From an uncultured Gammaproteobacteria bacterium (GTDB taxonomy: Bacteria > Pseudomonadota > Gammaproteobacteria > Enterobacterales > Psychrobiaceae), in assembly GCA_937139475.1 (NCBI GenBank), contig CAKZQF010000020.1, positions 1-53,164 on the forward strand: a stretch of DNA of 53,164 bases, given 5' to 3'. The translations under genes were made by a program, and so were the position numbers. Shown piece after piece: positions 1 to 9,379 of the stretch. Within the stretch, counting starts at the first letter, position 1. Each line of letters starts with the position of its first letter. Below the pieces are notes generated by a model that was not told the origin of the DNA, did no database searches, and saw only the letters and a program-made list of their open reading frames with translations.

Positions 1-126
1 CAGTTGGTTATTGATGGTGAACAGAAGTATCTAAAACCTTTGAACCCGCAATACCCTGCAATACCGATCAACGGCAATTGCACCATCATTGGTGTAGTAC
101 GACAAGCTATCATCGATTTTTGGTAG
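1..126 (+). CDS. C-terminal fragment of a LexA/UmuD-like S24 protein (5' truncated by window edge)
   Basis: Frame 1 is open from the first base to a TAG at 124-126 and encodes 41 residues. The readable motifs LKPLNPQYP and IIGVVRQAIIDFW resemble the C-terminal end of S24 (LexA/UmuD-type) self-cleaving repressors, where the last beta strands carry an I.GVVR pattern. The catalytic Ser and Lys would lie upstream of the window, so activity cannot be judged. The call depends on a short tail only; any other S24 relative is possible. Confidence 0.5.
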   Translation, partial: QLVIDGEQKYLKPLNPQYPAIPINGNCTIIGVVRQAIIDFW

Positions 127-319
127 TATAACCTTAGTAAGCTATGTCCTTGAGCTGGGTTTCTAAGCGAGCAAGGTGTTGCCCAATGTTGAAGTCCGGT
201 TTTTAAATTTTATTGAAATGTGTGTAAATAAGCACTGATTGAAATTGCGGGTATGAATGCGGGTATGGTTACCATCACTGTGATAAAATTTACAATTAAA
301 ACAATGAGGTAATGCCTGT
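127..319 (+). promoter_or_regulatory. Intergenic region upstream of pabA with a 9-bp direct repeat
   Basis: No gene is seen. GCGGGTATG occurs twice (247-255 and 259-267), a 12-bp period, just upstream of a plausible -10 (GATAAAAT, about 280-288). GAGGTAA ahead of the ATG at 320 is a good ribosome binding site. The repeat could be a regulator site; nothing else supports that. Confidence 0.35.
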
Positions 320-889
320 ATGCTACTTATGATCGATAATTACGATTCCTTCACTTATAACCTAGTGCAATACTTTCAGCAGCTCGAGCAGGAAGTTGTT
401 GTTGCGCGTAATGATGAAATAACGCTAGCAGAGATAGAAACCCTGGCGCCAGATTACATCGTTATTTCCCCAGGTCCTTGTACGCCTAATGAAGCAGGAA
501 TATCCCTTGATACCATCGCACATTTTGCTGGAAAAGTTCCTTTGTTGGGCGTTTGCCTAGGGCACCAAGCTATAGCGCAGGTCTATGGTGGTGAAGTTGT
601 ATTAGCGCACAAAGTCATGCATGGCAAAACGTCCCTTATTGAGCATAGCAATGTTGGCGTATTTTCAAAGCTACCTAACCCTTTACGTGTTACCCGCTAT
701 CATTCCTTAGTTGTTAAGCCGCAAACTTTACCCGATTGTTTTGAGGTTACTGCAACCATTGAGTCTGAAAATGGTGTTGAGATCATGGCCATGCGTCATA
801 AAGAGCTGCCAATTGAAAGTGTTCAATTTCATCCCGAATCTATTTTGACTGAGCAAGGGTTAACACTGCTGAAAAACTTTCTAGACTAA
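320..889 (+). CDS. pabA: Aminodeoxychorismate/anthranilate synthase glutamine amidotransferase subunit
   Basis: Class I glutamine amidotransferase of 189 residues, the usual full length. It hydrolyses glutamine and passes ammonia to the chorismate-binding partner PabB (folate) or TrpE (tryptophan). Visible motifs are the start [14 protein letters not shown], the oxyanion segment [14 protein letters not shown], the nucleophile [11 protein letters not shown] (Cys about residue 79) and the His-Glu pair in VQFHPESIL near the C-terminus. KVMHGKTS and TRYHSLVV are more like PabA than TrpG, and no trp gene adjoins it. Start ATG is preceded by GAGGTAA. It stands alone, with about 220 bp to the next likely start codon. 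Dual use as TrpG, as in some bacteria, cannot be excluded. Confidence 0.93.
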   Translation: MLLMIDNYDSFTYNLVQYFQQLEQEVVVARNDEITLAEIETLAPDYIVISPGPCTPNEAGISLDTIAHFAGKVPLLGVCLGHQAIAQVYGGEVVLAHKVMHGKTSLIEHSNVGVFSKLPNPLRVTRYHSLVVKPQTLPDCFEVTATIESENGVEIMAMRHKELPIESVQFHPESILTEQGLTLLKNFLD

Positions 890-1111
890 AGATGATCTCG
901 GTCACTTGCAGGTTTCAGTTTTCACTGTTTTGTCTGCCAGGGAATATTATTTTTATAAAACGGTGTTCGTTGAAATATTTTTTCTTATAATTGCGATATC
1001 TAAGGTAAGTTGGCAACAATATTGCGCCGCTTATATGGAATACTTTCTCTATATTCTTCCATGATTGCCGTCATCTTTAATACGACAGGCAATCTCTTTA
1101 TAGAGAAACTT

Positions 1112-3394
1112 ATGCATCCTACTCCAGAGCAGCCAGTATTAAGTCAGATTTATCTTGATGCTAACGCCACTACTCCCGTATTACCACAAGCCGCTGAAGC
1201 GGCATTATCTACCATGAAAACTCAGTTTGGTAACCCTAGTAGCAGCCATATCACTGGTCTTCAAGCCAAAGAAATAATGGACAATACACGTAGCCAAGCG
1301 AAAGAAGTGCTAGGGGCGGGTAATGGCCAGGTGATTTTTACCAGTGGAGCAACGGAAGGGATTCAAACAGCAATAATCTCTGCATTATGCGAGGCTAAAA
1401 AGTCACTCGATGGCACAAAAAATTATACGCTACTCTATGGTGCGACTGAGCACAAAGCAGTACCAGAATCGTTAAAACATTGGAATAGCCTGCTAGAGAT
1501 TAATGCGCAGGTTAAAGCGATACCTGTAGATTCAACAGGCAAGCTGGATATCGATTTTATTGCTCAAGAGGCACCTAACGCATTAATGATTTGTACGATG
1601 GCGGTGAATAATGAAACCGGTGTATTTCAAGATGTTGCATTACTAGACAAAACAATACGTGCCAACAACCCGAGTGTTTTTTGGATGGTGGACTGTGTGC
1701 AAGCATTAGGAAAAACGTCATTAAACCTTGCTAAAACAACCATTGATTACGCCCCCTTTAGTGGCCACAAACTCTATGCCCCTAAAGGGATTGGTTTTGT
1801 CTATATCAAGGAAAATGCACCATTTACACCCTTTATTGCCGGTGGTGGACAAGAAGGGGGATTACGTTCTGGCACCGAGAACCTGCCAGGATTAGCGGCG
1901 CTTAGCGTAATTTTCGATTTATTAACGACTGATAATGAAACCTTTGCTGGTGTTGAGCAGCTCAAAGCATTTCGTCTACAACTGACTGCTGCCCTGACTC
2001 AAGCCTTTCCTCATATCGTGTTTAACCATCATTTTGAGAACAGTGTTGCAACAACACTTAATTTTGCAATTCCTGGCTTTAGCTCTAAAGAGATTATGGA
2101 TTTATTTGATGCTGCCAATATTCGAGTTAGCTCAGGTTCGGCCTGTAGCTCTAAGGTGACGCGAAGTTTTGTGCTTGATGCGATGGGGCTACCCCAATGG
2201 CAAAGTGAGTCGGCCATTCGGATGTCATTTGGCCCGGCAATAACTCAGGAGCAAATTGATAATGCATGTGAGCGAATTATCACGACAGCAGGTGCGCTAA
2301 GCAAAAGCTGTCTCACGCTAGATCCAAGTAATATTGACAATAAAACTGAGTTGTCAGGCTTATTGCAATTTAAAGTAGGTGGAAGCTGCACTTGGCTTTA
2401 TGTCGATAAAGCCACAAAAAGCGCAATAATCGTCGATCCGCTGCCACAAATATCCCAACGCTTGATGACCTTGCTCAGCTGTCAGGGCTTGACCCTAAGT
2501 GCTGTGATTGACACACATGGTCATGCTGACCATCAATCTTGTCGGAGTGTGATTGCCAAAGAGCATCTGGCAACGCAGGTGGCCGATAGCTTGGGCTGGC
2601 CAGTGGGCTGTGAAAGCATGGAGCTAAATGGTCAAGTCTATGAGTATTTAACCATCGGTGAACACCGCTTAATTAGAGTACCAACGCCGGGTCACACCCA
2701 AGACAGTATTAGCCTGCTGTTAGGACAAGCTGAAATGGGCAAGGCGTTGAGTTTTGAATCTGAATATGCGTTCTGCGGTGATATGATCTTGATGGGAAGT
2801 CTTGGGCGTACCAATTTTCCATGCAGCAGTGCTCAAGCGATGTATCAAAGTCTCGGTCTGCTAAATTCCCTGCTTGGGGAGAGCACACTGCTTTGCCCGA
2901 GTCATGACTACAATAATGAATTTACTACATCAGTGGCTGCAGAAATGGAGCGAAACACATTATTGAAGCAGGTGATTGAGCAAACGATTAGTCAATCCTC
3001 ATTTGCTATCGCCAAAGCGAAACTTGATGCCCATATTCAGGATGAGCAAGGCTGTGAGATTGTTTGCGGAGCATTTATCGAGCCCTGTGAAAAAGATGTG
3101 ATAACAGAATATCGAAGTGAAAGTTTGGCCAAGGCAATGGCAAGCGATGCTAACATTCAGTTAATTGATATTCGCGAGCCCCATGAATATGTGATGAGCC
3201 ATGACCCTCGCTTTGCACAAAATATTCCGCTCAACCGTTTGGTGCAATTTATTCAGTCACAGTATCAGGATAAGCAGCGAGAAATCGTGCTGGTGTGTCG
3301 CAGTGGTAGTCGCTCACAAGTGGCAGCTCAGGCATTAGTACGTCTCGGGTTTGCCAATGTGGGACACCTTCAAGGGGGCTATGCCTTAAATTAA
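1112..3394 (+). CDS. Three-domain fusion: cysteine desulfurase-like aminotransferase V, persulfide-dioxygenase-like MBL, rhodanese
   Basis: About 760 residues from the ATG at 1112; the frame stays open to a TTG at 1010, but the desulfurase fold begins only at YLDANATTP, just after 1112. Domain 1 (about 1-385) is a NifS/IscS-type class V aminotransferase with the PLP lysine in SGHKLYAPKG (K220) and the persulfide cysteine in SSGSACSS (C345). Domain 2 (about 400-640) is a metallo-beta-lactamase with THGHADH (H469, H471, D473, H474), GRTNFP and PSHDYN, a pattern of ETHE1/Blh-type glutathione persulfide dioxygenases. Domain 3 (about 665-760) is a rhodanese with VCRSGSRS (C729). All catalytic residues are present. 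The inferred role is to make sulfane sulfur from cysteine (or selenium from selenocysteine), then oxidise or transfer it within one polypeptide, in the cytoplasm. No isc/suf genes are nearby. Confidence 0.85.
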   Translation: MHPTPEQPVLSQIYLDANATTPVLPQAAEAALSTMKTQFGNPSSSHITGLQAKEIMDNTRSQAKEVLGAGNGQVIFTSGATEGIQTAIISALCEAKKSLDGTKNYTLLYGATEHKAVPESLKHWNSLLEINAQVKAIPVDSTGKLDIDFIAQEAPNALMICTMAVNNETGVFQDVALLDKTIRANNPSVFWMVDCVQALGKTSLNLAKTTIDYAPFSGHKLYAPKGIGFVYIKENAPFTPFIAGGGQEGGLRSGTENLPGLAALSVIFDLLTTDNETFAGVEQLKAFRLQLTAALTQAFPHIVFNHHFENSVATTLNFAIPGFSSKEIMDLFDAANIRVSSGSACSSKVTRSFVLDAMGLPQWQSESAIRMSFGPAITQEQIDNACERIITTAGALSKSCLTLDPSNIDNKTELSGLLQFKVGGSCTWLYVDKATKSAIIVDPLPQISQRLMTLLSCQGLTLSAVIDTHGHADHQSCRSVIAKEHLATQVADSLGWPVGCESMELNGQVYEYLTIGEHRLIRVPTPGHTQDSISLLLGQAEMGKALSFESEYAFCGDMILMGSLGRTNFPCSSAQAMYQSLGLLNSLLGESTLLCPSHDYNNEFTTSVAAEMERNTLLKQVIEQTISQSSFAIAKAKLDAHIQDEQGCEIVCGAFIEPCEKDVITEYRSESLAKAMASDANIQLIDIREPHEYVMSHDPRFAQNIPLNRLVQFIQSQYQDKQREIVLVCRSGSRSQVAAQALVRLGFANVGHLQGGYALN

Positions 3395-3445
3395 ATCATC
3401 CCGGAGGGCGTAGCAGTACTTTTGCTGCGCCCCATCAAGTCCACG

Positions 3446-4600
3446 TTAAAGCTTAATCCTTTGAGTTAATATCAAAGACACTCCTGCTAATGCGGCTCCT
3501 GCATAAAATACTAAGGAATGATCAACTAACCAGATCAGGCCAAATGTTGCTGGGATTATTACCGCTGCGATATGGTTAATACTAAAACTGACGCCAGCAC
3601 TGCCAGCAATATCTTGCGGATCTGCGATTTTTTGAAAATAGGTTTTTAGTGCAATCGCCATTGCAAAAAACAAGTGGTCAACGATATACAGCACAGCAGC
3701 AAGGTCAGCTGACTCGACGAGAGCATAACCGGTAAATACTAAGATCAGACCGATGTACTCAATCGTTAACGCTCGGCGTTCACCTACGCGACCTATCCAA
3801 GCACCAATCTTCGGGGCAATAAAAAAGTTTAATACATGGTTGGCCATATATAGGGCGCTAATTTGGGCAACGCTATAGCCAAATTTCTCTACCATCAAAA
3901 AACCAGCGAAAACCACGAATATTTGACGGCGGGCGCCGGAAAAAAAAGTTAGCACATAGTAAAGGCTATAACGCTTTCTCAGTATTAGCTTTTTGTGCTG
4001 CTGCGGTCCGTGATTAAATGAAGGCATCAATACTGCGAGTAGAATAACGAGCAATAAGCCAACGCTACCCACCATGAAATACATCGATTGATAACTCACG
4101 GCAAAGACACTAAATCCCAGCCAAACAACACCATAGGCGACTAATGATGAGGCTGATTTTATCGATAATAATTTGCCAAGCTTTTCTGGCGCTTCTTGCT
4201 TGCTAAACCATTGTAAACTCAGCGACTGATTGACGGTTTCATAATAATGGAAGCCTACAGACATGATGATAGTCGTTGCATAGAGTCCGTAGACACTGGG
4301 TAGTAGGCCTGTTATCGCGACACCAATACTCAAAATTGCCAAGGAAATAATCGCAAACGTTTGCTCTTTTAAAGCAAGTAACACAAAAGCTGCGGTAAAG
4401 GCCAATAAGCCGGGGATTTCTCGCAGAGATTGCAGCATGCCGATTTCTGCACCGGTGAAGGCGGCGCTTTCAATCGCAAAATTATTAAGCAGTGCTAACC
4501 AGGTGGAAAATGAAAGGGCCATAACAACAGTGGCAAGAGCAAGAAAGACAAAGGGAGTCTGCAAACGGGCAATAGCGGGGTGGCTGCGCAAAGTATTCAT
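3446..4600 (-). CDS. MFS transporter, substrate unknown
   Basis: 384 residues with about twelve hydrophobic segments in the 6+6 arrangement of the major facilitator superfamily, ending in a short cytoplasmic QRIKL tail. The inner-membrane protein would exchange a small solute or drug; no substrate motif is readable. It converges with the sulfur fusion gene (51 bp apart, with an imperfect GGGCG/GCGCCC hairpin between) and diverges from the S9 peptidase gene across 288 bp. Start ATG at 4600 gives MNTLRSHPAIARL, a plausible cytoplasmic N-terminus. Confidence 0.8.
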   Translation of the reverse strand: MNTLRSHPAIARLQTPFVFLALATVVMALSFSTWLALLNNFAIESAAFTGAEIGMLQSLREIPGLLAFTAAFVLLALKEQTFAIISLAILSIGVAITGLLPSVYGLYATTIIMSVGFHYYETVNQSLSLQWFSKQEAPEKLGKLLSIKSASSLVAYGVVWLGFSVFAVSYQSMYFMVGSVGLLLVILLAVLMPSFNHGPQQHKKLILRKRYSLYYVLTFFSGARRQIFVVFAGFLMVEKFGYSVAQISALYMANHVLNFFIAPKIGAWIGRVGERRALTIEYIGLILVFTGYALVESADLAAVLYIVDHLFFAMAIALKTYFQKIADPQDIAGSAGVSFSINHIAAVIIPATFGLIWLVDHSLVFYAGAALAGVSLILTQRIKL

Positions 4601-4888
4601 GATGACTAGTAGGCTTCGGTTATTCTCAATGGATGGAGTATATGCTTATCAATTAGTGACTGATAGTGGCAGTGATGACAAAAGCGCATCAAAATAGTCC
4701 CGTATGGATTTGCGTGTCGTGGCCACCATCGATTATATGGTGTTAGCTAAGCTAATCAGCCCCCTTTTTCAATGAGCTAACGGTGGCTAGAATTAATGTA
4801 ACATTTTTTGTTTAGCTTACTTGATACTGGTAATTAACACCGAGAATCCTTACAATTCAGTGCATAATAATAGAGCACTGGAAATTTT
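4601..4888. promoter_or_regulatory. Divergent intergenic region between MFS gene and S9 peptidase gene
   Basis: 288 bp with no convincing gene. It must hold promoters for both divergent genes. I see AT-rich stretches (about 4795-4815 and 4865-4888) but no near-consensus -35/-10 pair and no clear operator. Confidence 0.4.
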
Positions 4889-7366
4889 ATGAAAAATTGG
4901 CTAATCCCTTGCGCCATTCTTGGCTTAAGTGGCTGTGTATCAACAACATCAATCACTCCCGATACTACTAAAACCGATTCTGTCGAGGTCATCAAAGCGA
5001 GTCAACCGGTATTGTCTGGGACTCCATTGACGATGAAGCAGATAATGGCTGATCCGAGTTGGATTGGCACAGCGCCATCACGCCCAGCTTGGAATGATGA
5101 TAGCCAGTCAATTTTTTACCAAATAAAAAGAGAGTCTTCACCACTGTATGATGGTTATCTCCATACGTTAGCAGGTGAGAAAACGAAGTTAGCGTTGAGC
5201 CAACAGCACCTACTCTCGCAAAGTCGAGGTATCGTTAGTCAAGATGGAAACTATAAAGCGTTTACTTACAAAGGTAATCTGTTTGTTAAACAGCTACGTA
5301 GTGGTAAAACAACCCAGCTGACCAAAGACAATAACCGTCAATCATCTCCGTTATTTCTAACTGACGGCCGGCTAGCTTACGCGCAAGGTAATGCCTTTTA
5401 TGCGATTGATTTAAGCAGTGGCTTAAGTGAACTACTAGTTGAAGTTAAATTTGCTAAGGCGCCTAAAGCGCCTGAATCTCCAACCAGCTACATTGGCGCG
5501 CAGCAGCATCGCTTAATTAAATATGTAGCGCTTGAGCAACATAATAAAGCGGTTCGCCATCAACACCAACAAAAGCTTTATCAAGAAAATCAAACTATCG
5601 CAAGCCAAGCGGTTTACCTTGACCCGCAGCAGAAGCTGGTGGAGTTTAGTCTGAGCCCGGCAGGTGACCGTTTATTGGTTGTAACCAGCGATAAAAGTTA
5701 TAGCTGGCGCGCTAAGCATGACATTATGCCAAACTATTTAGGCAGTGAAGGTTATGTCGATGCTGTCAATTCTCGCGCTCGCGTCGCAGAAGATAATCCA
5801 CCTGAGCATCAATTTGTTATGATTGATATTAGTGAAGGTAAGCAAACACAACTCAATATGAGTACGTTGCCAGGGTACGATGCTGATGTGTTAAGCGAAG
5901 TGAAGCGTGAAAACTACGCCAAACTTGGTAAAGAGTATACTGAGCAAACTAGCCCCCGCAAGATTGTATTAATGCAAGACTGGGGCTGGCGCCAAAGTGC
6001 CATCGCTTGGAATGACAGCGGTAGTGAAGTTGCTTTGATGTTAGAAGCACGAGACAACAAAGATCGCTGGCTAACTCGCTATAACTTTACCAAAGATAAA
6101 GTGGAAACATTACACCGTTTACATGATGATGCATGGGTTAACTATACCTTTAATGAGTTTGGTTGGCTAAACGATAATGCAAGCCTATATTTCCTATCAG
6201 AGGAATCTGGCTATTCTCAGCTGTATGTTCAAGCGCTAGACGGCAAAGCAAAAGCCTTAACCTCAGGGAAGTACGAAGTTAGTAGCTTGAGCTTATCGCA
6301 AGATGGTCAACACATATACTATAAAGCCAACAAAGCGCATCCGGGTCAATATGAGATTTATCGTGTTGATGTGGCAACGGCACAAAGCGAGCAGCTAACG
6401 GCACTTAAAGGCATGACCGATTACCAGTTGAGTCCTGACCAAAGTAAATTGCTGTTAACTCACTCAAGTTTATTGCGTCATAATGATGTTTACGTGAAAA
6501 GTAGTGATGGTAGCGGTGAGCTAACGCGATTAACTGACACGGTGAGCGAAGAATTTGCTAGCTATCCGTGGCAAGCACCACAAATAGTTGCGGTACCTTC
6601 TAGCCATGGTGAACAACCAGTTTACGCCAAAATTTATTTACCTAACGGCTATGATTCTGCTAAAGCACAGCAATATCCTGCCGTTATATTTAATCATGGT
6701 GCGGGTTATCTACAAAACTCTCACTATGGTTGGTCGGGCTATTTCCGTGAATTCATGTTTCACAACTTATTGGCCCAGCAGGGCTATGTCGTAATGGATA
6801 TGGATTATCGGGCATCTAAAGGCTATGGTCGAGATTGGCGTACGGCTATCTACCGTCAGATGGGGACACCGGAAGTTCAGGATTTAGCGGATGGCGTGAG
6901 CTATATGGCGAAGAACCTACAAGTTGATCCGAAGCGTGTCGGTACTTACGGTGGTTCATATGGCGGCTTTATGACGTTCATGGCACTATTTACTCAGCCT
7001 GATTTATTCCAAGCCGGTGCGGCGCTTAGACCTGTTACAGATTGGGCGCACTATAATTTTGGCTATACGTCTAATATCTTAAATACACCAAATGACGATG
7101 ATATAGCCTATCGCCGTAGTTCACCGATTGAGCACGCTCAGCATTTAACTAAGCCATTACTGATAATGTCTGGGGTATTAGATGATAATGTTTTTTTCCA
7201 GGATAGTGTGCGTCTGGTGCAGCGGTTAATTGAATTAGAAAAGCCAATGTTTGAAACGGCGATCTATCCGGTTGAACCACATGGTTTTAGACAGCCATCT
7301 AGCTGGTTAGATGAATACCGTCGCATTTTCAAATTGTTTGAACAAAACCTAAAGAAAACAAAGTAA
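4889..7366 (+). CDS. S9 (prolyl oligopeptidase/DPP-IV type) serine peptidase, predicted lipoprotein
   Basis: 825 residues. The N-terminus ends in a lipobox (GLSGC, Cys at residue 16), so the protein is predicted to be lipid-anchored in the envelope. Residues about 50-580 are repetitive beta-propeller sequence of DPP-IV type. The C-terminal alpha/beta-hydrolase domain carries GGSYGGF (S690), GVLDDNV (D765) and EPHGF (H798), a complete S9 triad in the expected order and spacing. The family cleaves oligopeptides, often after proline or a small residue, consistent with peptide scavenging. The HDOD gene follows 13 bp downstream, so they may be cotranscribed. Confidence 0.9.
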   Translation: MKNWLIPCAILGLSGCVSTTSITPDTTKTDSVEVIKASQPVLSGTPLTMKQIMADPSWIGTAPSRPAWNDDSQSIFYQIKRESSPLYDGYLHTLAGEKTKLALSQQHLLSQSRGIVSQDGNYKAFTYKGNLFVKQLRSGKTTQLTKDNNRQSSPLFLTDGRLAYAQGNAFYAIDLSSGLSELLVEVKFAKAPKAPESPTSYIGAQQHRLIKYVALEQHNKAVRHQHQQKLYQENQTIASQAVYLDPQQKLVEFSLSPAGDRLLVVTSDKSYSWRAKHDIMPNYLGSEGYVDAVNSRARVAEDNPPEHQFVMIDISEGKQTQLNMSTLPGYDADVLSEVKRENYAKLGKEYTEQTSPRKIVLMQDWGWRQSAIAWNDSGSEVALMLEARDNKDRWLTRYNFTKDKVETLHRLHDDAWVNYTFNEFGWLNDNASLYFLSEESGYSQLYVQALDGKAKALTSGKYEVSSLSLSQDGQHIYYKANKAHPGQYEIYRVDVATAQSEQLTALKGMTDYQLSPDQSKLLLTHSSLLRHNDVYVKSSDGSGELTRLTDTVSEEFASYPWQAPQIVAVPSSHGEQPVYAKIYLPNGYDSAKAQQYPAVIFNHGAGYLQNSHYGWSGYFREFMFHNLLAQQGYVVMDMDYRASKGYGRDWRTAIYRQMGTPEVQDLADGVSYMAKNLQVDPKRVGTYGGSYGGFMTFMALFTQPDLFQAGAALRPVTDWAHYNFGYTSNILNTPNDDDIAYRRSSPIEHAQHLTKPLLIMSGVLDDNVFFQDSVRLVQRLIELEKPMFETAIYPVEPHGFRQPSSWLDEYRRIFKLFEQNLKKTK

Positions 7367-7379
7367 GAGAAATATTATT

Positions 7380-8606
7380 GTGAGTCGCTTTAAGAAATGG
7401 TTAGGTAAAGAGGATGTGCCTGAGACTGAGGAAAAAGCTCAGCCTAAAGGGATTGCGCCTAAACTTGAGAAAAAAAGTGGCTTAAAATCAAATGTTATTA
7501 AGCAAATTGAGACCGATTATTATCGTTATTTGATTAGTAAATCTTTGCTACTTCCTGAAGAAGTAGAGAAAGACACTGAAATACCAGATAACAGAATATT
7601 ATTGGATATTGAGTTGGCACCCGCACTGGCTAGACAAGCGGAAAAGCAGGCAAGTAAAGATCTCTTTAATGCTTTGCAAGCCCAGCTGTTTCAGGATGTT
7701 GAAGCGCGGGTAGAGAACAAACTTGCCAATCTAAACGATGATTTATGGAAGCGCTTTACCATTGATCAAAATCTGATGGATGCTGTTAATATCCTGATGA
7801 CAAAAGCCGCATCGATATCGAGAATTAAGCCTCTGATCCTTAAAGATGCGAGCTTGATACGCAATTTTGTTAGTGTGTTAAATCGTCTAGGTATGGGCAA
7901 GAAGAACTCTGACAAGCCGTTAGAGCCTAAAGATGCTGAGTTATGCTTAAGCTCCTTAGGGGTCGAAAAACTACGTCTGTTGATGCCTAATCTCATTATG
8001 CATGAGTCGATGAAAGAGTCGGGAAGCAAGTTTAATCAACCTTCGCGCAAGGTTTGGCTACATTTGCAAATTACCGCAACGGCGGCCCGCGCCTTGGCAC
8101 TTGAGAGTGGCGCAGCTGATCCCGATGAAGCATATATTTTGGCGTTGTTTCATGAGATGGGGGCAACGTTTTTATTGCATATGGTTGATGATAGTTTTCA
8201 AGAGTCTCGTCGTGAAATAAGTAAGCAGGCTATGGAGAATGGCGCCTCTCAGGTCAGTCATCAGTTAGCGGAGATTAAATCTGCTATTCCTGTGCTTGAG
8301 CGTATTATCCCAAGCAAGGCGGTAAAATTAAGTGCTGAGATCGCCAATAAATATGAATTGAATTTCTTACGCTTAGGGGCGGTATTAGGTGAATTTGATC
8401 AATCGATGAGCTATGACGAATTATCGCCTATCGCTAAAATCATCTCGCAAGCGCGCTGTTACTCTATCTTTAAGCAAATGTTTAAAGAAGATTTGATTGA
8501 TAAACGACAAGCTGCTGCGCTACTCAACTACTATCAACTGGACGGCGCAAAGGTTAAACTGCTTAATAGTCAAAAGTACCTTAAAATACCGAAGCTGGAA
8601 GCCTAG
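7380..8606 (+). CDS. HDOD domain protein
   Basis: 408 residues starting at GTG (7380). The N-terminal 60 residues are charged and low in complexity; residues about 120-330 match the HDOD fold, a catalytically dead HD relative, with SLGVEKLRLLMPNL and ALFHEMGATFLLHM as the recognisable helices. HDOD proteins act in signalling; no enzymatic output or attached GGDEF/EAL domain is present here. It follows the S9 gene by 13 bp and is closed by a strong terminator at 8632. Confidence 0.78.
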   Translation: MSRFKKWLGKEDVPETEEKAQPKGIAPKLEKKSGLKSNVIKQIETDYYRYLISKSLLLPEEVEKDTEIPDNRILLDIELAPALARQAEKQASKDLFNALQAQLFQDVEARVENKLANLNDDLWKRFTIDQNLMDAVNILMTKAASISRIKPLILKDASLIRNFVSVLNRLGMGKKNSDKPLEPKDAELCLSSLGVEKLRLLMPNLIMHESMKESGSKFNQPSRKVWLHLQITATAARALALESGAADPDEAYILALFHEMGATFLLHMVDDSFQESRREISKQAMENGASQVSHQLAEIKSAIPVLERIIPSKAVKLSAEIANKYELNFLRLGAVLGEFDQSMSYDELSPIAKIISQARCYSIFKQMFKEDLIDKRQAAALLNYYQLDGAKVKLLNSQKYLKIPKLEA

Positions 8607-8631
8607 CAACGGCATTTGTATTTGAGGGAAT

Positions 8632-8655
8632 AAGCGCACTTGGTGCGCTTTTTTT
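8632..8655 (+). terminator. Rho-independent terminator after HDOD gene
   Basis: AAGCGCAC / GTGCGCTT stem of 8 bp with loop TTG, then seven T. It touches the stop of the convergent sypD-like gene and may partly serve both strands. Confidence 0.9.
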
Positions 8656-9367
8656 ATACCTCTAAAGCCAAGATATTGCGGTTGTTGACCCAGGTACGTA
8701 GCTTAGCAGCCACTTTGGGGAAAAACCGGTCAAGTCGGTGTATCTCTCTAAGTAGTTCGTCTTTTAAGGTCGGATTAAATTGGTCGTTGATGACGATTCC
8801 GATTAGCAATGCCTTTGCCGTGCTTAGTTTATCTATTGTATTAGTAAGCGCTGTATTAGTTGTTTGACCTGCTAATACAGTGACTACCGTGCCACCGCAA
8901 GCGCTAGCAATATACTCCGGTGGAAGATTACTACCATTATTAAGACTCATCGGCGACGTATCCACCAACACACTATCATAATCCTTTAGCCATGCCTCGA
9001 TATGAGATTCGAGCACCCCAGGTTCACGCAAGCTAAGCACTAGCTTACGTTCCACGGGGCCCGTAACAACGGCAATTTCGCTGCTACTATTCTCTTGCTC
9101 GATAAATGTTGGTGAAGACAGCGTCTTAAGTGAATCAGGTGGCTGTGTTGAATTTGCTAAGCTACTTAATGCAGGGTTATGAATGTTTAAATCGACGAGC
9201 AATGTTTTTCGCCCGGCTAATGCATTGCGTTTGGCTAATGCGATAATAATTGAGCTGACACCTTCCCCCGGAAAGGTTGAAACAACCGCCAATGATTTAA
9301 TATCTCTTGCCAATGTCGCACTATAGATTCGCTCTAACTCGATATAGTGTTCTGGAATGGTAACCAT
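8654..9367 (-). CDS. SypD/Wzc-type polysaccharide export ATPase with degenerate P-loop
   Basis: 237 residues related to the cytoplasmic kinase half of Wzc/CpsD proteins, last gene of the syp-like locus and 12 bp after the sypC-like gene. The P-loop region is TFPGEGVSSI (residues 31-40): the invariant Walker A lysine of GEGKS is replaced by V37. The Walker A' segment is LLVDLNIHNP rather than the usual DADLRRP, and SVLVDTSP is a Walker B-like strand. The C-terminus (RTWVNNRNILALEV) lacks the tyrosine cluster that is autophosphorylated in true BY-kinases. Position and length fit SypD, but a structural or regulatory role is more likely than tyrosine kinase activity. Start ATG follows AAAGGAG. 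Confidence 0.75.
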   Translation of the reverse strand: MVTIPEHYIELERIYSATLARDIKSLAVVSTFPGEGVSSIIIALAKRNALAGRKTLLVDLNIHNPALSSLANSTQPPDSLKTLSSPTFIEQENSSSEIAVVTGPVERKLVLSLREPGVLESHIEAWLKDYDSVLVDTSPMSLNNGSNLPPEYIASACGGTVVTVLAGQTTNTALTNTIDKLSTAKALLIGIVINDQFNPTLKDELLREIHRLDRFFPKVAAKLRTWVNNRNILALEV

Positions 9368-9379
9368 GATAGAACTCCT

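Noticed and set aside
3398..3434. Hairpin between the sulfur fusion gene and MFS gene as a terminator
   Set aside because: The stem is imperfect (GGGCGTAGCAG against CTGCGCCC) and lacks a T-run on either strand.
4437..4697. 86-codon plus-strand ORF overlapping the MFS gene start
   Set aside because: Mostly antisense to the MFS transporter, no recognisable product.
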